Below are positions 24,850 through 38,400 of a stretch of 64,000 bases of DNA, one piece after another (the stretch's first letter is position 1; every line of letters begins with the position of its first letter). Both the position numbers and the translations under genes were made by a program. The DNA comes from Nageia nagi (lineage: Eukaryota > Pinophyta), in contig JBITNC010000001.1 in the NCBI GenBank assembly GCA_050084985.1, positions 60,884,001 to 60,948,000 on the forward strand. The letters are read 5' to 3'. Under the pieces are notes generated by a model, which worked only from the letters and a program-made list of their open reading frames with translations, did not search any database and was not told the DNA's origin.

Positions 24850-25150
24850 TGTTATGTGACTTATGCTAGTCATTAAGGTTTTTACCCATAAATAAAAAGA
24901 GAATTTATAGTGATAAAATAATAGTTGGAATAGTCAAAATAAGAATAATAAACAATGAGTAACATATTGAATTTAAGTGATGGGGTAATTATATTAATAT
25001 GAGAATTTAATACAATAGCCAAAACATGGTGATATATATATTTGTATTAGAAGTTTATATCATTGTATCTTTTATTAAATTTATATTGCACATATATGTC
25101 CACAAACACTCATATATATATCTCCAATCAGCACAACCTAGGCATGTGAT
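24850..25150 (-). repeat. LTR-like repeat copy C, truncated
   Basis: Starts 'tgttatgtgacttatgctag' and follows copies A and B to about 25150 ('cctaggcatgt'), then diverges. About half the length of A and B. Confidence 0.55.
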
Positions 25151-25560
25151 GGGTAATTATTGTTTATATAAAAAACAACCCTACAAGCATGCAAAACAAG
25201 ATATGTTATAACCAACAAAACTCTTTATTGATATTTGGTATAAACCTCAATTTTGATTATAGATTTTGCCTCACATGGAGGGCTTAAATAAAATAGATGA
25301 TATGGCCCTCTTGGAGGCCTTCTTTTCCATTATCTACAAGCTCTAAGTGATGTTTATGAAACTTGTAGAAGAAAGAGAATAATGTTGATTGCTTCTTTCT
25401 TGTTGGCTCCTTGGCTCTTCTTTATTCAAATCAATTATTGTTCCTATAAATCATGCACACACATAAACAAATAACATATCAAAACATACATGCTCATGCT
25501 ATGAAATCAAAGCAAATAAATATAAATGAACATGGATGTAATTAAAAATAGTAAATGCAA
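25151..25560. other. unassigned AT-rich interval
   Basis: No gene, RNA or mobile-element motif recognised. Confidence 0.4.
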
Positions 25561-26007
25561 TATACTCATAACTCTAGATATAGTCTACCAACATAAGGTT
25601 GTATTCAATCTTATCTCTCTTTTCTCCTTGGTGGGAGGTTTAATTTATAGATTTTCAAAGTGGCCAAGGTTATTATTTTGGAGGCAAGGCTGGATAAAAA
25701 AGCTTATTCAACCTTGTCACAGGCTCTATCCATGTAGGCAAGGGGGAGGATCAAGGATGAATCATCCTTGATTTGCTAGTTAGTTTCCTTGGGTGCCCTG
25801 ATTTTTTCATTTTTTATTTTTATTTTTCTATTTGCAGGATCATTTGCAATTGGGTATTGAATGCCAACGATTGGATCGAATTATCGATAATTGTACTAGG
25901 TCACCAACAACTAGAAGCTTTTTAGCAAACTTTATTATTTTCTTAAATTTTTATCCCCTTCTTTCATTTATCAAAAGAGGGATCATTTTTAGGTGTCTAC
26001 ATTTTTA
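25560..26007 (-). repeat. LTR fragment related to the T3/T4 family, opposite orientation
   Basis: On the minus strand the sequence at 26007 starts TGTAGACACCTAAAAATG, matching the T4 LTR start TGTAGACACCTAAAAAAG. It is preceded by a PPT-like TTTCAAAAAAGGGTAAAAA (26008-26030), as in T4. Downstream are CpG-type words (AATGCCAACGATT, GGTGACC) and a TATA-like TATAAATTAAAC near 25650. The distal end is not defined. This is a minus-oriented relative whose interior would lie to the right. Confidence 0.6.
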
Positions 26008-27135
26008 CCCTTTTTTGAAATACCCAACATTTTATAGGTGAGGATTATTTCAAAAAACTAAGCCTATCTAAAAGAGGTGCAATCAAGTTTAGAACTTGTG
26101 TTCCTAACCTTAGGTCAAAGATTTGAATTAACTTATTCTCTATGAATAAGCTAAATATGAGTGATTGGATTATGACTAAATCCATATTTTGTTCTTTTGC
26201 ATTTGACATGTTTTGAAAATAATAAGGGTTATAGTGCAAGGCATAACTTAGGAAGTTATCACTATAACGTTATGTTGTGTTGGTTGGATATGAATGGAGT
26301 CTTAGCCATTAAGTGTATGCCATATCTAGAATGTGATAAAGAAGCTCCCTTATGAATACAAATCTTTGATCATTCTACTTTTGTCCTAGTAGGTGGGTTA
26401 CTTGATGATCTTGCACAAAAGTTCATCCAACAATTTTAATCATATCCAAACCCATCCTCTTTTTTTCTATTAAAGGAAGGGTCATTTTTGAATTTAGAAT
26501 TCCTCAAGAGTTTTGGGTCTTTTCAAAACACTTGGCTTTGGATCAATTAAATGGGAGAAAAACTTGTTTTCATTTTGTATTTGACATATTTTTAGTTTTT
26601 TAGGTTTTTTTTTTAATGTTTTTGGGTCATCAACAATCTGGTACTAATCATCGATGATCCTTACATATCATTGGTACCTGACCATAAATCATTGGGACTT
26701 GACCATAAATCATTGGTGTTAAACTAAGTGAGGGTTTAAAAAGAAACAAAATTTGTTATCATTTTCATATTTACCTTTTAGTGACTAGTTAAAGCTCTCT
26801 AACTACCCTACCCCATGTTTTCAAAGTTTGACCCTACACTTGTCATTTTCACCACTATTGTGACATGGATGCTACCAAAAAGATGCTAGATGCCATACAA
26901 GAGGCCCATGAGGGAATACATAGGGTTAAAAAACCCTCTTTTAATTTTTTATTTATTAATTCATTTTTACTTCCTTTTTGAAGAAATAGAAATAGTAGAA
27001 CACTTAGGAATAATTTTTAGGATCTTTTTAACATTTTAGAATTTTGATTTTAGTACATTTTTTTAGAAATTTTAAATTTTTTTGAAACCCTCAACCATAG
27101 TAATTGACAACACTGAGGGCTCAGAAAAATGCCAA
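26008..27135. other. unassigned sequence before the assembly gap
   Basis: Probably interior of the minus-oriented element just described, and/or the 5' leader of T3. Around 26630-26730 there are repeated words such as 'atcattggtacctgacc', 'atcattgggacttgacc' and 'atcattggtg', which look like decayed copies of the CpG motif found in T3 and T4. No coding region assigned. Confidence 0.4.
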
Positions 27136-27235
27136 NNNNNNNNNNNNNNNNNNNNNNNNNNNNNNNNNNNNNNNNNNNNNNNNNNNNNNNNNNNNNNNNN
27201 NNNNNNNNNNNNNNNNNNNNNNNNNNNNNNNNNNN
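27136..27235. other. assembly gap (100 N)
   Basis: Exactly 100 unknown bases, the conventional size for a gap of unknown length. The T3 5' LTR, leader and most of gag may be missing here. Confidence 0.99.
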
Positions 27236-30200
27236 TGTAATTTAATTTTGGATCCAAGTAAAGTGACATTACCATCTCCTAACTTATCAACCATATTGAT
27301 GAACAAAAATACAAATCAATCTGAATTCATAAAAGGAAAAAGTGATATAGTCATACAGGATAAAAATACTTGGGAAAGGGTTGCTAAAACTTTAGACAAA
27401 AAATATGGAGCCTCTTCATCAAAACAAGTGAATACTACATCTAATAACGATTCATCTAATACATATCCAGTAAAAGTTAAATTAATAGATTTAGGGATGG
27501 GAGAATATGACATAGATGATGTAGTGTTTAATATACCTTCATCACAAGAAGTAGGTAAAGCATCTGAATCACCTAGTGTGATTGGACAAATAGTACCTTT
27601 AGGGGAGGCACCTAATCAGACCATGTTTATATATGCGGGAATAGTAGATCCGGTGTCAACAATACCCAATCAAACCTATGAAGGAAATTTCGATAATGAT
27701 ATGAAATATTTATCGCCTTGTTCAAGAACATTTATCTTAAACTATTTTAACAAATGTAATTGGCAAGGATGAGGATTGGGTCGGTATGATCAAGGTCCAC
27801 GAGACATAATTGAATTACAATATCAATATCCCACTGATAAAAGGGGATTAGGTTATCAAAATGAATGTAAAATTCTTGCTAAATTAGAAAATTCAGAAGA
27901 AGAGAATTTGGATTATAATAAAGAGATTTTAGAGAAAGAATCCATAGTACAAGAAAGTGTTGATATAAGAGAAGAACAGTTAAGTGAAATGGATGTCTTA
28001 GAAGGGGTCAAAGCACTCTTCATAAATAATATTGAGCCACCCTGGAACCATTCGTGCTCACCAAGTGATATACAAGAAAAAATAAATAGAAATGTCGAAT
28101 CATCAATCAGTCCATGTTTCGATATACCATCGATAAATATGGTTATAATAAAAGAGAATAATGTTGAAGATCAAAATAATGAACAAATAGATGAAGCCAA
28201 CGAAAATCAAAATTTAATCAAAATAATAGCCGATACTCCTACAGACGAAATAATTGCCGATTTCTCTCTTATATCATCCAATCCTTTGGTACACGAATTC
28301 AAAAACATAGATTACATATTTGAGTCCTATAAAGATCAAGTATGCACGAATGAGCAAGTTCAAGAATGTGATGAAGAGTATAACATTAACGATAATGGTT
28401 GGATACTGGTACCGAATCAATTAGAAGAAGGGTCGCATATGCTTACTGAAAAGGTCTTAGAAATAAATATCAGTAATGATCCTCAAAATCCTAAAATAAT
28501 TCAATTAGGAGAAAATCTCACAGAGATTGAACAAGAAGAGATTATAACCTTATTAAAAGAATGAGAAAAGGTATTCACATGGTCATATGCAGACATGCCT
28601 GGAATAGACCCTAAACTAGTAGTGCATAATTTAGCCTTAAAGTCTGATGCTAAACTAGTTAAATAGAAATTACGTAAAATGCATCCTACTATAGCATTAA
28701 TGGTAAAAGAAGAACTTTAGAAATTACTAGAAGCCAAATTTATACAACCTATAGATTATTCAGATTGGATATCTAATATGGTACCTGTGAAAAAACCAAG
28801 CGGAAAAATATGAATATGCATAGATTTCCATGATCTTAATAAAGCTTGCCCTAAAGATGATTTCCCTCTACCTAGCATTGATAGCTTGGTAGATTTGTCA
28901 ACAGGACATGATATGCTATCATTAATGGACAGCTTTTTCGGTTATAATCAAATAAAAATAGCTCTTGAAGATCAACATAAGACGGCTTTTATAATGCCTT
29001 GGGGTACCTTTTGTTATAAGGTTATGCCTTTTGGATTAAAGAATGCCGGGCAACTTATCAAAGGTTTATGACTTATATATTCCATGATTATATGCACGAC
29101 ATAGTAGAAGATTATGTTGATGATTTGTTGGTTAGATCTAAACATCGAATAGATCATGGAAAAGACCTAATTAAAGTCTTGGATAGATTATTAGAACATA
29201 AAGTAAGATTAAATCCAAAAAAGTGTGTTTTTGGTGTAGCTTCGGGAAAACTATTAGGATTTATTATGTCTCGATGAGGAATTGAAATAGATCCTAATAA
29301 AGTGAAGGCGGTTGTAGACATGCCACCTCCTGTGAATCTTAAACAATTACAGAGTTTACAGGGTAAGTTACAAGCCATCAGAAGGTTTATAGCTCAACTT
29401 TCAAATAAATGCAAACCGTTTACAAAATTATTAAAAAAGGGGACAGAATATCATTGGGGTAAAGAGCAACAAGATGCTTTCGAGGAAATTAAAAGATATT
29501 TATTATCTCCTCCTGTATTAAGTCCACCAAGAAAAGATATACCCTTTCTGTTATATGTTTCTACTACTGAAACTGCCTTAGGAACAATGCTTGCTCAGAA
29601 GAATGAACATAATAAAGAGCAAGCTATATATTACCTTAGTAGAACACTTGTGAGCTATGAGATTAAATATATGTATTTGGAAAAATTATGTCTTGCTATC
29701 ATTTTCACTACTAAAAAACTCTGACATTACATGCTTAATCATACAACGTATGTCATCTCTAAAGTGGATCCGTTGAAATATATGATGAATAAAACCTATC
29801 AAAATTCAAGAACTGCAAAGTGGATAATGCACCTAACTGAATTCGATTTGCATTTTATTGGACAAAAATCAATAAAAGGACAAGTAATTGCTAACTATCT
29901 CGCTGATGCTTCGTTACAAGATAATAAACCACTTATCATTGAATTACCCAATGACAGGATATTTCAACTAGATGAAATTGAAATACCTGTAGAACCTGAA
30001 GACGAGTGGGATATGACAATACACTTTGATGGTTCTCGATGTGAACAAGGTGGTGGAGCAGGTGTTGTATTTATAACACCACAAGGAATCCCTATACTGT
30101 ATTCGTTTAAACTTAAATTTCCTTGTACTAATAATAATGCGGAATACGAAGCTTTGATATTAGCATTGAAAACCACTATTAAATTAAAACTCAAAAGAAT

Positions 30201-31773
30201 TAAGATTATTGGAGATTCTTTACTCATCATAAATCAAGTGAAAGGAATCTATCAATGTAGAGAACCTTTACTTCAAAAGTATAAAGTGTTAGTTGAGGAA
30301 TTATTAAAATCTTTTGATCAATTTAGTATAGAAGCGGCACTGAGATCATCTAATAGATTTGCAGATGCTATGGCTTCTATTGGATCTCTTATCCCAGAAG
30401 ATCCTAAAAAATCTTCAATTCAAGTCGAAATAATTCAATTATCTCAATCATCATTACAACAGGAAGATGAAGAATAAAGTGTATTAAATATTGACGTAAC
30501 AGATAAAGATAATTGGTACCAGGAATTAATAGACTTTTTAAAATTTGGAACTCTTCCTGCACACCTTAATAAATCAGCACGACGAGTGTTTAAAATCAAA
30601 GCAACTAAATATTGCTTGATAGGAGATATCTTACATCGATGAAATTTCAATGGTATATTACTTAGATGTCTTGAATGGAATGATAGTAAAAAAGCTATAT
30701 TCTCTGCCCATGATGGAGTATGTGGAGGACATTTTAATGGTGTTGCAATTGTAAAGCGATTAATACGGATGGGGTATTATTGGCCTACTATGGAAAAAGA
30801 TTGTTGTGAATATGTTAAAAGGTGCTTTAAATGTCAACAATACACTCATTTATTTTCAAAACCGTCTCAAGAGCTACATCCTATACAATCACTTTGGCCA
30901 TTCTCTAAATGGGCCTTAGATTTAATAGGACAAATTACACCTTCATCCGCTGGTGGACACAAGTTCATCATTACAGCAACTGAATATTTTACTAAATGGG
31001 TAGAGGCTATTCCCATGACTTCCACCACGGGTGCACAAATCGTTGAATTTATAGAAAATTATATTATATGTAGATTTGGTATACCGAAATAATTGATTAT
31101 GGATAATGGAAAGAATTTTAAAAATAAGGATGTAAAACATATATGTGACAAGTATAAAATTAAACAAAGTTTTTCCACTCCGTATTATCCACAAGGTAAT
31201 GGACAGGCAGAGGCTACTAATAAAACTATTTGGAACATCTTAGCAAAAATAGTAAATGATTCTGATAAAGATTGGCATATGCAAATACTGAAATCCTTAT
31301 GGGCTTATCGTACCAGTATACGCACTCCCATTGGGGCAACACCATTCTCTTTAGTTTATGGAATAGAAGCCATCCTACCCATAGAACTTGAGATACCATC
31401 CCTTAGAGTAAATCTAAGTGAGTAAAATGCTGACGAGGAAGCAAGATAAACTCACTTAGATCAGTTATTGCTTTTAGATGAAAAATGTATTAATGCTTTA
31501 GAGCACATGCGTGTTTATCAAAGGAGGATAAAATGAGCTTTTGATAAAAGGGCTCTAGTTCGTGAATTCAAAATAGGTGATTTGGTCTTAAAAGAAAATC
31601 AACAAACTTCGCGACTAGAATGATAGCTTAGAGACAAGTTTGCTCCAAATTGGTTAGGACTATACATCATTAAGAAAAAATTTGGTAAGGGAACTTATCA
31701 TTTATCATATTTAGAAGGAAATGAAGAGCGTGAACCTATAAATATCATGCATCTCTGACCCTTCTATACATAA
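27236..31773 (+). pseudogene. pol: T3 pol polyprotein (PR linker-RT-RH-aRH-IN)
   Basis: Copies element RNA into DNA and integrates it. A G-patch-like linker (GLGRYDQGPRDIIEL, 27770-27830) leads to RT: GIDPKLVVHNLALKSDAKLV, FIQPIDYSDWISNMVPVKKP, CIDFHDLNKACPKDDFPLP, and the catalytic YVDD at 29116-29127. RNase H follows (LLYVSTTETALGTMLAQ, near 29550). An archaeal-type RNase H begins at about 30010 (MTIHFDGSRCEQGGGAG; NAEYEALILAL; GDSLLIINQV). Integrase has an HHCC region ending CFKCQQYTH (30780-30850) and a core with WALDLIGQ, MDNGKNF and GQAEATNKTI. It ends with IGDLVLKE and KFAPNWLGLY. One 1-nt deletion in a G run at about 29047 shifts frame. About 15 internal stops are nearly all explicable as CGA, CAG or CAA to TGA, TAG or TAA. 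Non-functional as it stands. Confidence 0.93.
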
Positions 31774-31884
31774 AAAAAAAGGGGAAAAGTGTATATTAGT
31801 TTTCCTTTGTTTTATTTTATTATTAAAATAATAAATAAATAAAAATATTAATATTTGTCAAGTGTTAATGATTAAAATAGAAAG

Positions 31885-32747
31885 ATGAATCTGGCAAAGG
31901 AATCTGCTGAAGGTAGCTTCGTGCAACCACAAGTATGATTTCCACTGCCCAGATATTCAGGTGACTTCGCATTGACATATTTGAAACATAAATTTGATAT
32001 GGATCTCTTGAATTATTTATGGTTGACTATTGATGAGCAATATGAAAGAACATATAATATGTTTTGTGGTAGGAATACTGGTTGGGAAGTCACTTTCTTT
32101 AGATATGAAGCCTGTATTAATTTAGGCCCACAAATTTATTTCACACATATGGAATGAATATCACAAGAAATAATGGCCTTTTGTCTACAATGGCCTTATG
32201 GAATGCCAAGGATCAACATAAGGTGTCAATTAACGAAGCCTTCACTCCTTTTAGCTAGGATGAACTACGTTGAACAATTAACTAAAAACCTGGAATGGAT
32301 GGATGAACTTTTACCTTATTTACCTCATAAAAGGGTGAGTTATGACTTCTCAAATGCTTTTATGGCTTTTCCTCCTAGAACATCACAACAACATTATAGG
32401 CAAATTCACAGATTTTCTCGCATGCAAATGCAACATATAATTTGGCAACGAAGATTAGAGAAAAAGCAAGCTTGTCGTATTACTGAACTTACAACAATAA
32501 ATCAAATAAGAGTTAGAAATGAGATTATCAAAAAATTATCAAAAGGACATAGAGTACAGAATAATGGAAATTATCTTCCTGGGTTCGAAAGTAGGTATGA
32601 CAAAGATCTATTTATGAAAGTTATTTGTAACGTTCATACTTCTTTATATTCAAACATATTTTCCATGCCTATTGAAATTTAGCAAAAATTGGCCTTGACA
32701 TTCTATGATACATGCGAATCTTACGGTTGGGATGTCAAAGTCAATGG
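31885..32747 (+). pseudogene. T3 sense accessory ORF, 5' part (split by T4)
   Basis: ATG at 31885, 112 bp after the end of pol. Reading continues in one frame to the T4 insertion point (codon AAT at 32743-32745) and resumes at 53273. Joined length is 408 codons including the stop at 53631-53633. Recognisable pieces: FALTYLKHKFDMDLLNYLWL near the start, a central Arg/Gln-rich helical-looking stretch (FSRMQMQHIIWQRRLEKKQ, about 32410-32470), and YDKDLFMKVICNVHTSLYSN. Premature stops at 31936-31938, 32155-32157 and 32680-32682 are TGA or TAG, each one transition from Arg or Gln. I do not recognise the family. No membrane segment, signal peptide or catalytic motif is evident. Position after integrase fits the extra ORFs known in Tat elements. 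It may instead be a captured host gene. Confidence 0.65.
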
Positions 32748-33595
32748 TGTAGACACCTAAAAAAGTCCCCTTTTTAACTAGTAAACATTGAAATAATCAT
32801 AACTCTTTATACAAGCCTCAAACAAGCTTGAAAACTTCATTATTGGATAGCTCTCATCGAGTACATGCAAAACGAGTGGTCACATGACCCTTTTCGATAA
32901 AAATTGACTATTTGGTGGTTGTTTTAATATTGTTATAAAATTGTTAACCAGTCACCGGCATTCACCTTGAAATGCCGATGTTTTGAGCCAATCGTCGGCA
33001 TTCTACATCCAAATGCCGACGACTCTATAACAGCCGAATAGAAACCAAAATGGTGAGGGAAAGTCAAAATGTTTTATTTCTCCAAGATGAGGTGGATAGA
33101 GGGGGTCAGTTACGATCTACGGTGGCTGTTCACTTCCTCTTACCAGCCTTGAAATATCTCATCCAAAATCTATAAACATAAGCCAAAACAAAGCAATAGG
33201 GACCCCAATTGAACCCATTTTTGAAGTAGGGTAATGCTGCCAAAATCTTGTGAGCTTATACATTTTATTGTTTTATGCTAGTTTCAATTCAATTCATGTC
33301 ATACATAGATGCTTTGATGTTATTGTCTTTTGCATGTGTGTAGGATTTACAGGTTGCTCATATCAAGGGAAGAAGCAAGCAACTCAAAGAAAATGAAGAT
33401 TTAATACTCTTTATTTTGGCACATAGCATTTGTAAAAGTCCCTTCTAAGGGTAAATTGTAGTTTGAACTAAGATTGAATATCATTTTGCAATTACAACAT
33501 GTCTATCTATGTTATATAATTTGAGGTTCAATGAAGGTTGAAGAATAATTGTATTTTATGTTATTCTACATTCCAGCTCAATTTTCATTGCAACA
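32748..33595 (+). repeat. T4 5' LTR
   Basis: 848 bp. Contains the CpG motif pair at about 32949-33030 (GTCACCGGCATT, AATGCCGACGACT) and a weak TATA-like CTATAAACATAAG near 33170. Followed at once by a palindrome at the PBS position. Confidence 0.95.
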
Positions 33596-33609
33596 TTCTA
33601 GCGCTAGAA
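33596..33609 (+). other. T4 PBS-position palindrome TTCTAGCGCTAGAA
   Basis: Perfect 14-bp palindrome starting at the first base after the LTR terminus CAACA, followed by GGAGGGCCCC. It lacks the TGG expected for tRNA priming, so the primer is unclear. Confidence 0.6.
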
Positions 33610-35456
33610 GGAGGGCCCCTCCGTTATTGAGAGGGAGATTTTTTGTTTATGATTCTACCTTTCTATTCTCTAGTTTTTTGGATTTTTTCATGTACTAACT
33701 TCAAATTTTGGGTTCTGTGCTTTTTCAGGAATTTATTGCAGGAACGCCAGTGACCGAAATCGAATGCCAATGACTCAGTGGGAATGCCAGCATTTTGTAA
33801 TTAATCCAGACTAAATGCCAGTGACTGGAATTGAACGCTGGTGACTGTCACTAAATGCCAGCATTCTCTATCTAAACGGTGGTGACTCTTACCAGGTCAT
33901 TTTTGTCTCTTTTTGTTATTTCTAAAAAAATAAAATAAAATTATATTATGGAAAAATATTTTTGAGTGTGATTCCTTTGCCTAGAGTGCATATAAGAATG
34001 GGTAGAAAAGGTTAAATGCATATCTTTTATTAATTTACTTTATGTATGAAGTTATGTATTTATTTTCATGCTTTGGGTGAAGGGCACATACACATTAATA
34101 CTTTTTATCTTGTCTACTTATGCTCTCCCTTTGCGCTTCGTGCGATCTAAGGTGACCAGAAAAGACTTGATAAGAAGGGGTAAATTAACTTTTCTTTTCT
34201 TTCACACTCACACTATCACTAATTGGGTTAATTTATCTACATCTAATGACCTCTTACTAGTAAGAGGAGGCAATTTACTACACATAATACTTCCACAATT
34301 GGAAGAGGTAAATGAATCACACTTAATTTAGAATGAACTTAAGGAAATAAATCGGGTTTTTGGGTAGTATAAATCACATTAAAAGGTTAATGAATTAGGG
34401 GGATTCGAATACACTAAGTACTTTCACTTAACAAAGTATGCTCTCACTTTTGCACTTCGAGCGATCTTAAGTGATCAGAAATAAGTTAAGTGAAAGAGGT
34501 AAAATTTATCCACATCTTATTTGGAAATTTACTACACATAATACTTCCACAGCTGGAAGGGGTTAATGAACATCATTAAGAGGTTGGATAACGAATCACA
34601 TTATAATTAAAAAAGAACAATGGGGTTTATTAAGGTCAAAGTTCATTTAAAATAAACTTTTGATTGTATCACATTAAGATAAGATAAGTGAATGGACATG
34701 AATGTTTAGGAGGGTAGTATGCATAAATGTATTTTACTTGTTTAAATGCATTTCATAAGGCCTTAAAGGAATAATTGAATATTAACGAGTTGGATGTCAC
34801 TACCAACTATTAATTCTTACTTCTTTGTACCCACCGACATAACACTCTTGAAGCCATAGAGCCAGTTACGCTTGGAGGTAATGACCAAGGTGACTCTCCT
34901 TTAGGTAGGAGTCAAAAAAGGAGACTCTTCTAGAACCAAGCCAAGAGCCATAGAAACTTGTGAATATTACTTAGAATTACCCAACCTACCTTGTTTAACA
35001 CTTGACTAGTCAAAACAAATTAGGAAAATTAAAAGACTAAAAGTGAACAACTCATATCGTTCATTTAACTCAAATATTAAAAATATGTGAAAACTTAAAA
35101 AAGATAATCACATCGTTAAAAGTAAGCTTGCATATAGGATGTTTGTGCATCAGATTGTTTTCTCGAAAACATAATATAAAAGATAAAAATAAAACTTCTT
35201 TTACGATGTTTGTGTATGTGTTCAAAAACTGAAATGACATGTTTCATTTATGGAATGATATAATAGGTCATACAAAGGAATAGGTTTAAAAGACGATTAA
35301 AAGTTGATTTTATTTAAGTTTTTTACTTTGAACCCCCTTTGTAACAAATAGAAACATAGGCATGTGTCAGTTACTCTAGATCCATACAAATTTTGAATTG
35401 TTGAGAACAATTTTGAATTGTTGAGAACAATTAAAAGGCCTTTGAATTTTATCATT
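33610..35456 (+). other. T4 5' leader
   Basis: Untranslated leader. A run of CpG-type motifs lies at 33743-33893 (GAACGCCAGTGACCG, AACGCTGGTGACTG and decayed forms). A repeated block occurs at about 34105-34320 and 34437-34580 (shared 'cttcgtgcgatct', 'tactacacataatacttcc'). A 20-bp tandem duplication lies just upstream of the gag frame at about 35391-35430. No gene recognised. Confidence 0.6.
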
Positions 35457-38400
35457 ATGAGGTTCGTCTTGGTTGCACTTTTAAATTATGTGCCTTTTCC
35501 TATCAAAGTAAAACAAAAAATACAAAGAATATGTTCACATATTGCCAAGTCAACCTTAGATACTTATTCTACTTCTGAGATCGTGAAGAATGATTTTTGT
35601 ATTGACATTGAAAAGCTTTTAGCATATTTAGCAAAGATAGAACAATGTACCATGCCTCTTCTTCAATCCTCAGAGAGCCTTGTCAGATCCCATGAAGAGC
35701 TAGAGTATAGTTCTTCCATTCCTTCACCCTCATCATGGGATAAGTTTGACACTGAAAATAATGAGCCCATCATAAAGATTGAAAACTCATCGACACATCT
35801 CATCAAATTAAAACCTTGTTGTGCATCTCCTTTCGAGACTATCGAACCTAATGAATCCAGTTTGCTAAGGGATGAATCGAGTATTAATGCCAAAGGCCTT
35901 AATGCAACATCTTATGCTAAATCATATGACCTCCTAGAGTTAGACACCTTGATGTCTTCACCCCCACCTTGGGAGGAATATGATATTAAAGAAGAGGAGG
36001 TTGACATGAATCTTGAGGACCTTTCAGAGCATTCCTCAGAATTGCAATTTCATTCTCCTCCCCTTCTTGAGGCTACAAGACCTTCTATTGATTCCCATGA
36101 ATCTCATGATATTCTTGAGTTCAAGGATGAAACTTGTTCACTTTCATCACAGGTAGAAAGTGGAGAGCCTCATATAAGAATTAAAAAATCCACAGATTGT
36201 ATTATTGAATCTCAAGAATTTCAATCACAAAGAAATGAAAAATATAAAGATAAAATTTTCAAAGCTAACACACATGAGCTTAGGAATGAACATCCATGTG
36301 GGGAAACATCACATCATGATAATGATACAAAGTTTTTTGAGGATGAATGTTGTTCGAACCCACTAAAAACACCTTCAAAATATCAAACTAGCTTGATGAA
36401 AAATGGGGAATGTGATAAAGAAGATAGCCCTACAACAAATAAATTACTTAGGAATATTTTCTATGATGAAAAAGCTAAGAATATTTTGCAAAGGGAATCC
36501 CAAAAACAACAACAAGCATGTTCTTCTCACGATCAACATGACAAAACCTTCAATGAGTTTGTCGGCAAAATGAGATAAGAAGAGATAAGACAAAAGCATG
36601 ATGTAAAAACTTATGTAAACCAAAAGAGTCAAGCTTGGGTGCAATTATCATCACCTCTTAATTACCAAGTAAGGAGATATCAAGACTCTTACTCTAATCA
36701 ACAAAGAGAATTGCCTCTTGAGAGCTTAGATTATCAACCTCAAAACCCCTCTTCACAAGCTAGGATAACTGACCCCACCTATCAAAAAACACTTCATAGG
36801 GCTAGGTCTTGTGTGGAAGATTCTGATAGGATGACCTTGTATTCAGTAAGAACCTCACAAACAACTCCTTAATGTAAGATCTCAAACAAATTCTTCTATG
36901 ATCCTTACTCCTATGAGAAACCCTCATCACAAGAAAAATGTAGAAAAGCTTTAGCTAAACAATTCAAGGTAGGAGAGATACCCTCTTTTGCAGAGTTGGA
37001 GGCAAAGAGAAAACACATAGAGAGAGATTGTGAAGAAACTATAAACTTTAGTAAAAGATATGAAGATGTTAAATATAAGTTAAAAGAGGAAGCCAAACTT
37101 AAGGAAAAGAATATAGAACTTAAAGAAAAATAAAAGTAAGAGCTTGACAAACAACGACAAATTTTTGATAAGGTAAAACAAGAAGTTCAAGATAGTTGGT
37201 TACTTCATGAGAAGTCTCAACAAAATAAAGTACAACCATCTACAACTCTTAGAAATCCAATACAAGGGCATCATTTACCTTCTAATCTTCCATCATTACC
37301 ATCTTCATTGTTGTCAAGATCTTCTTTTGATGATGAATCCTATAATTCAGACCTAAAGTCAGAAAGAGAGACCAATCATACAAGATACCAATAACATCCT
37401 CAGGGTAGTTGGATAGATAAAGAATTAGAAGATTTCATGAAGGATTTCATGAATAAAGAAATGAACATATCAAGGTTCCAGAAGTTGACATATGATAATA
37501 TTTGCAATGAACCCATCCATCCAAGTGTCCCTAAGAAGAAATTACCTTACAACTTTGAAATGCCTAAGATAATTCCTTTTACAGAAAATAAGGATCTTAA
37601 GGAACATTTAAGGTGGTTTAAGTTTTCAAATTACCTCATTTCTAACGATGAGGACTTGATGCTACATTTTTTCCCCATGATGCTTGCATCCCAAGCCCTG
37701 GAATAGTATAATAATTTACCATGACATAGTATTTATTCATTTCCTCAATTGGCAGACTTGTTCTTACAACATTTTAGGATTTATATCAAAGAGGAATCTT
37801 CTATTACGGATCTTGCAGAACTAAAACAATCTCAGAATGAATCAATTGTTGACTTTGTTTCATGGTGGAGGGATATACTCTATCGCATGCCCTATAACTT
37901 ACCTCAGGAGGAGTTAGTTAAATTATTTAGTCAAAATTGTTTAAGGCCTATAGCTAGTATATTACAAATCCAACGATATAATACTCTCAAAGAAGTTATT
38001 GCTCACGCAGTTATAATTGAGAAGGTCAAGATTGAATACGGTGAAATAAAAATTATGAGGAAAGAAAAATATAACAAAAATGAGTATTGTAATTATCACC
38101 ATCAAAGAGGTCATAGTACAAAAAATTATCTAGCATTGAGAAATAGAACACAAAATTCAATCAAAGATAATAACTTGGAAGTTGAAGACCACACTTCTAT
38201 TTCAAATCAAAATTTAAAAAATTATCAAGACTCACTTCTTTCATATCAAGTAAATACAGTATCTACTGTACCTAATTACAGTCAAGTGATACACACCTGG
38301 AATCCAAGTAATCAACCTATTATAAGAATAGTTGGAGTTGATACTGGAACTCAAAACATACAAGAAAAACAAATTGATATATCATATAATCAAAAATCCA

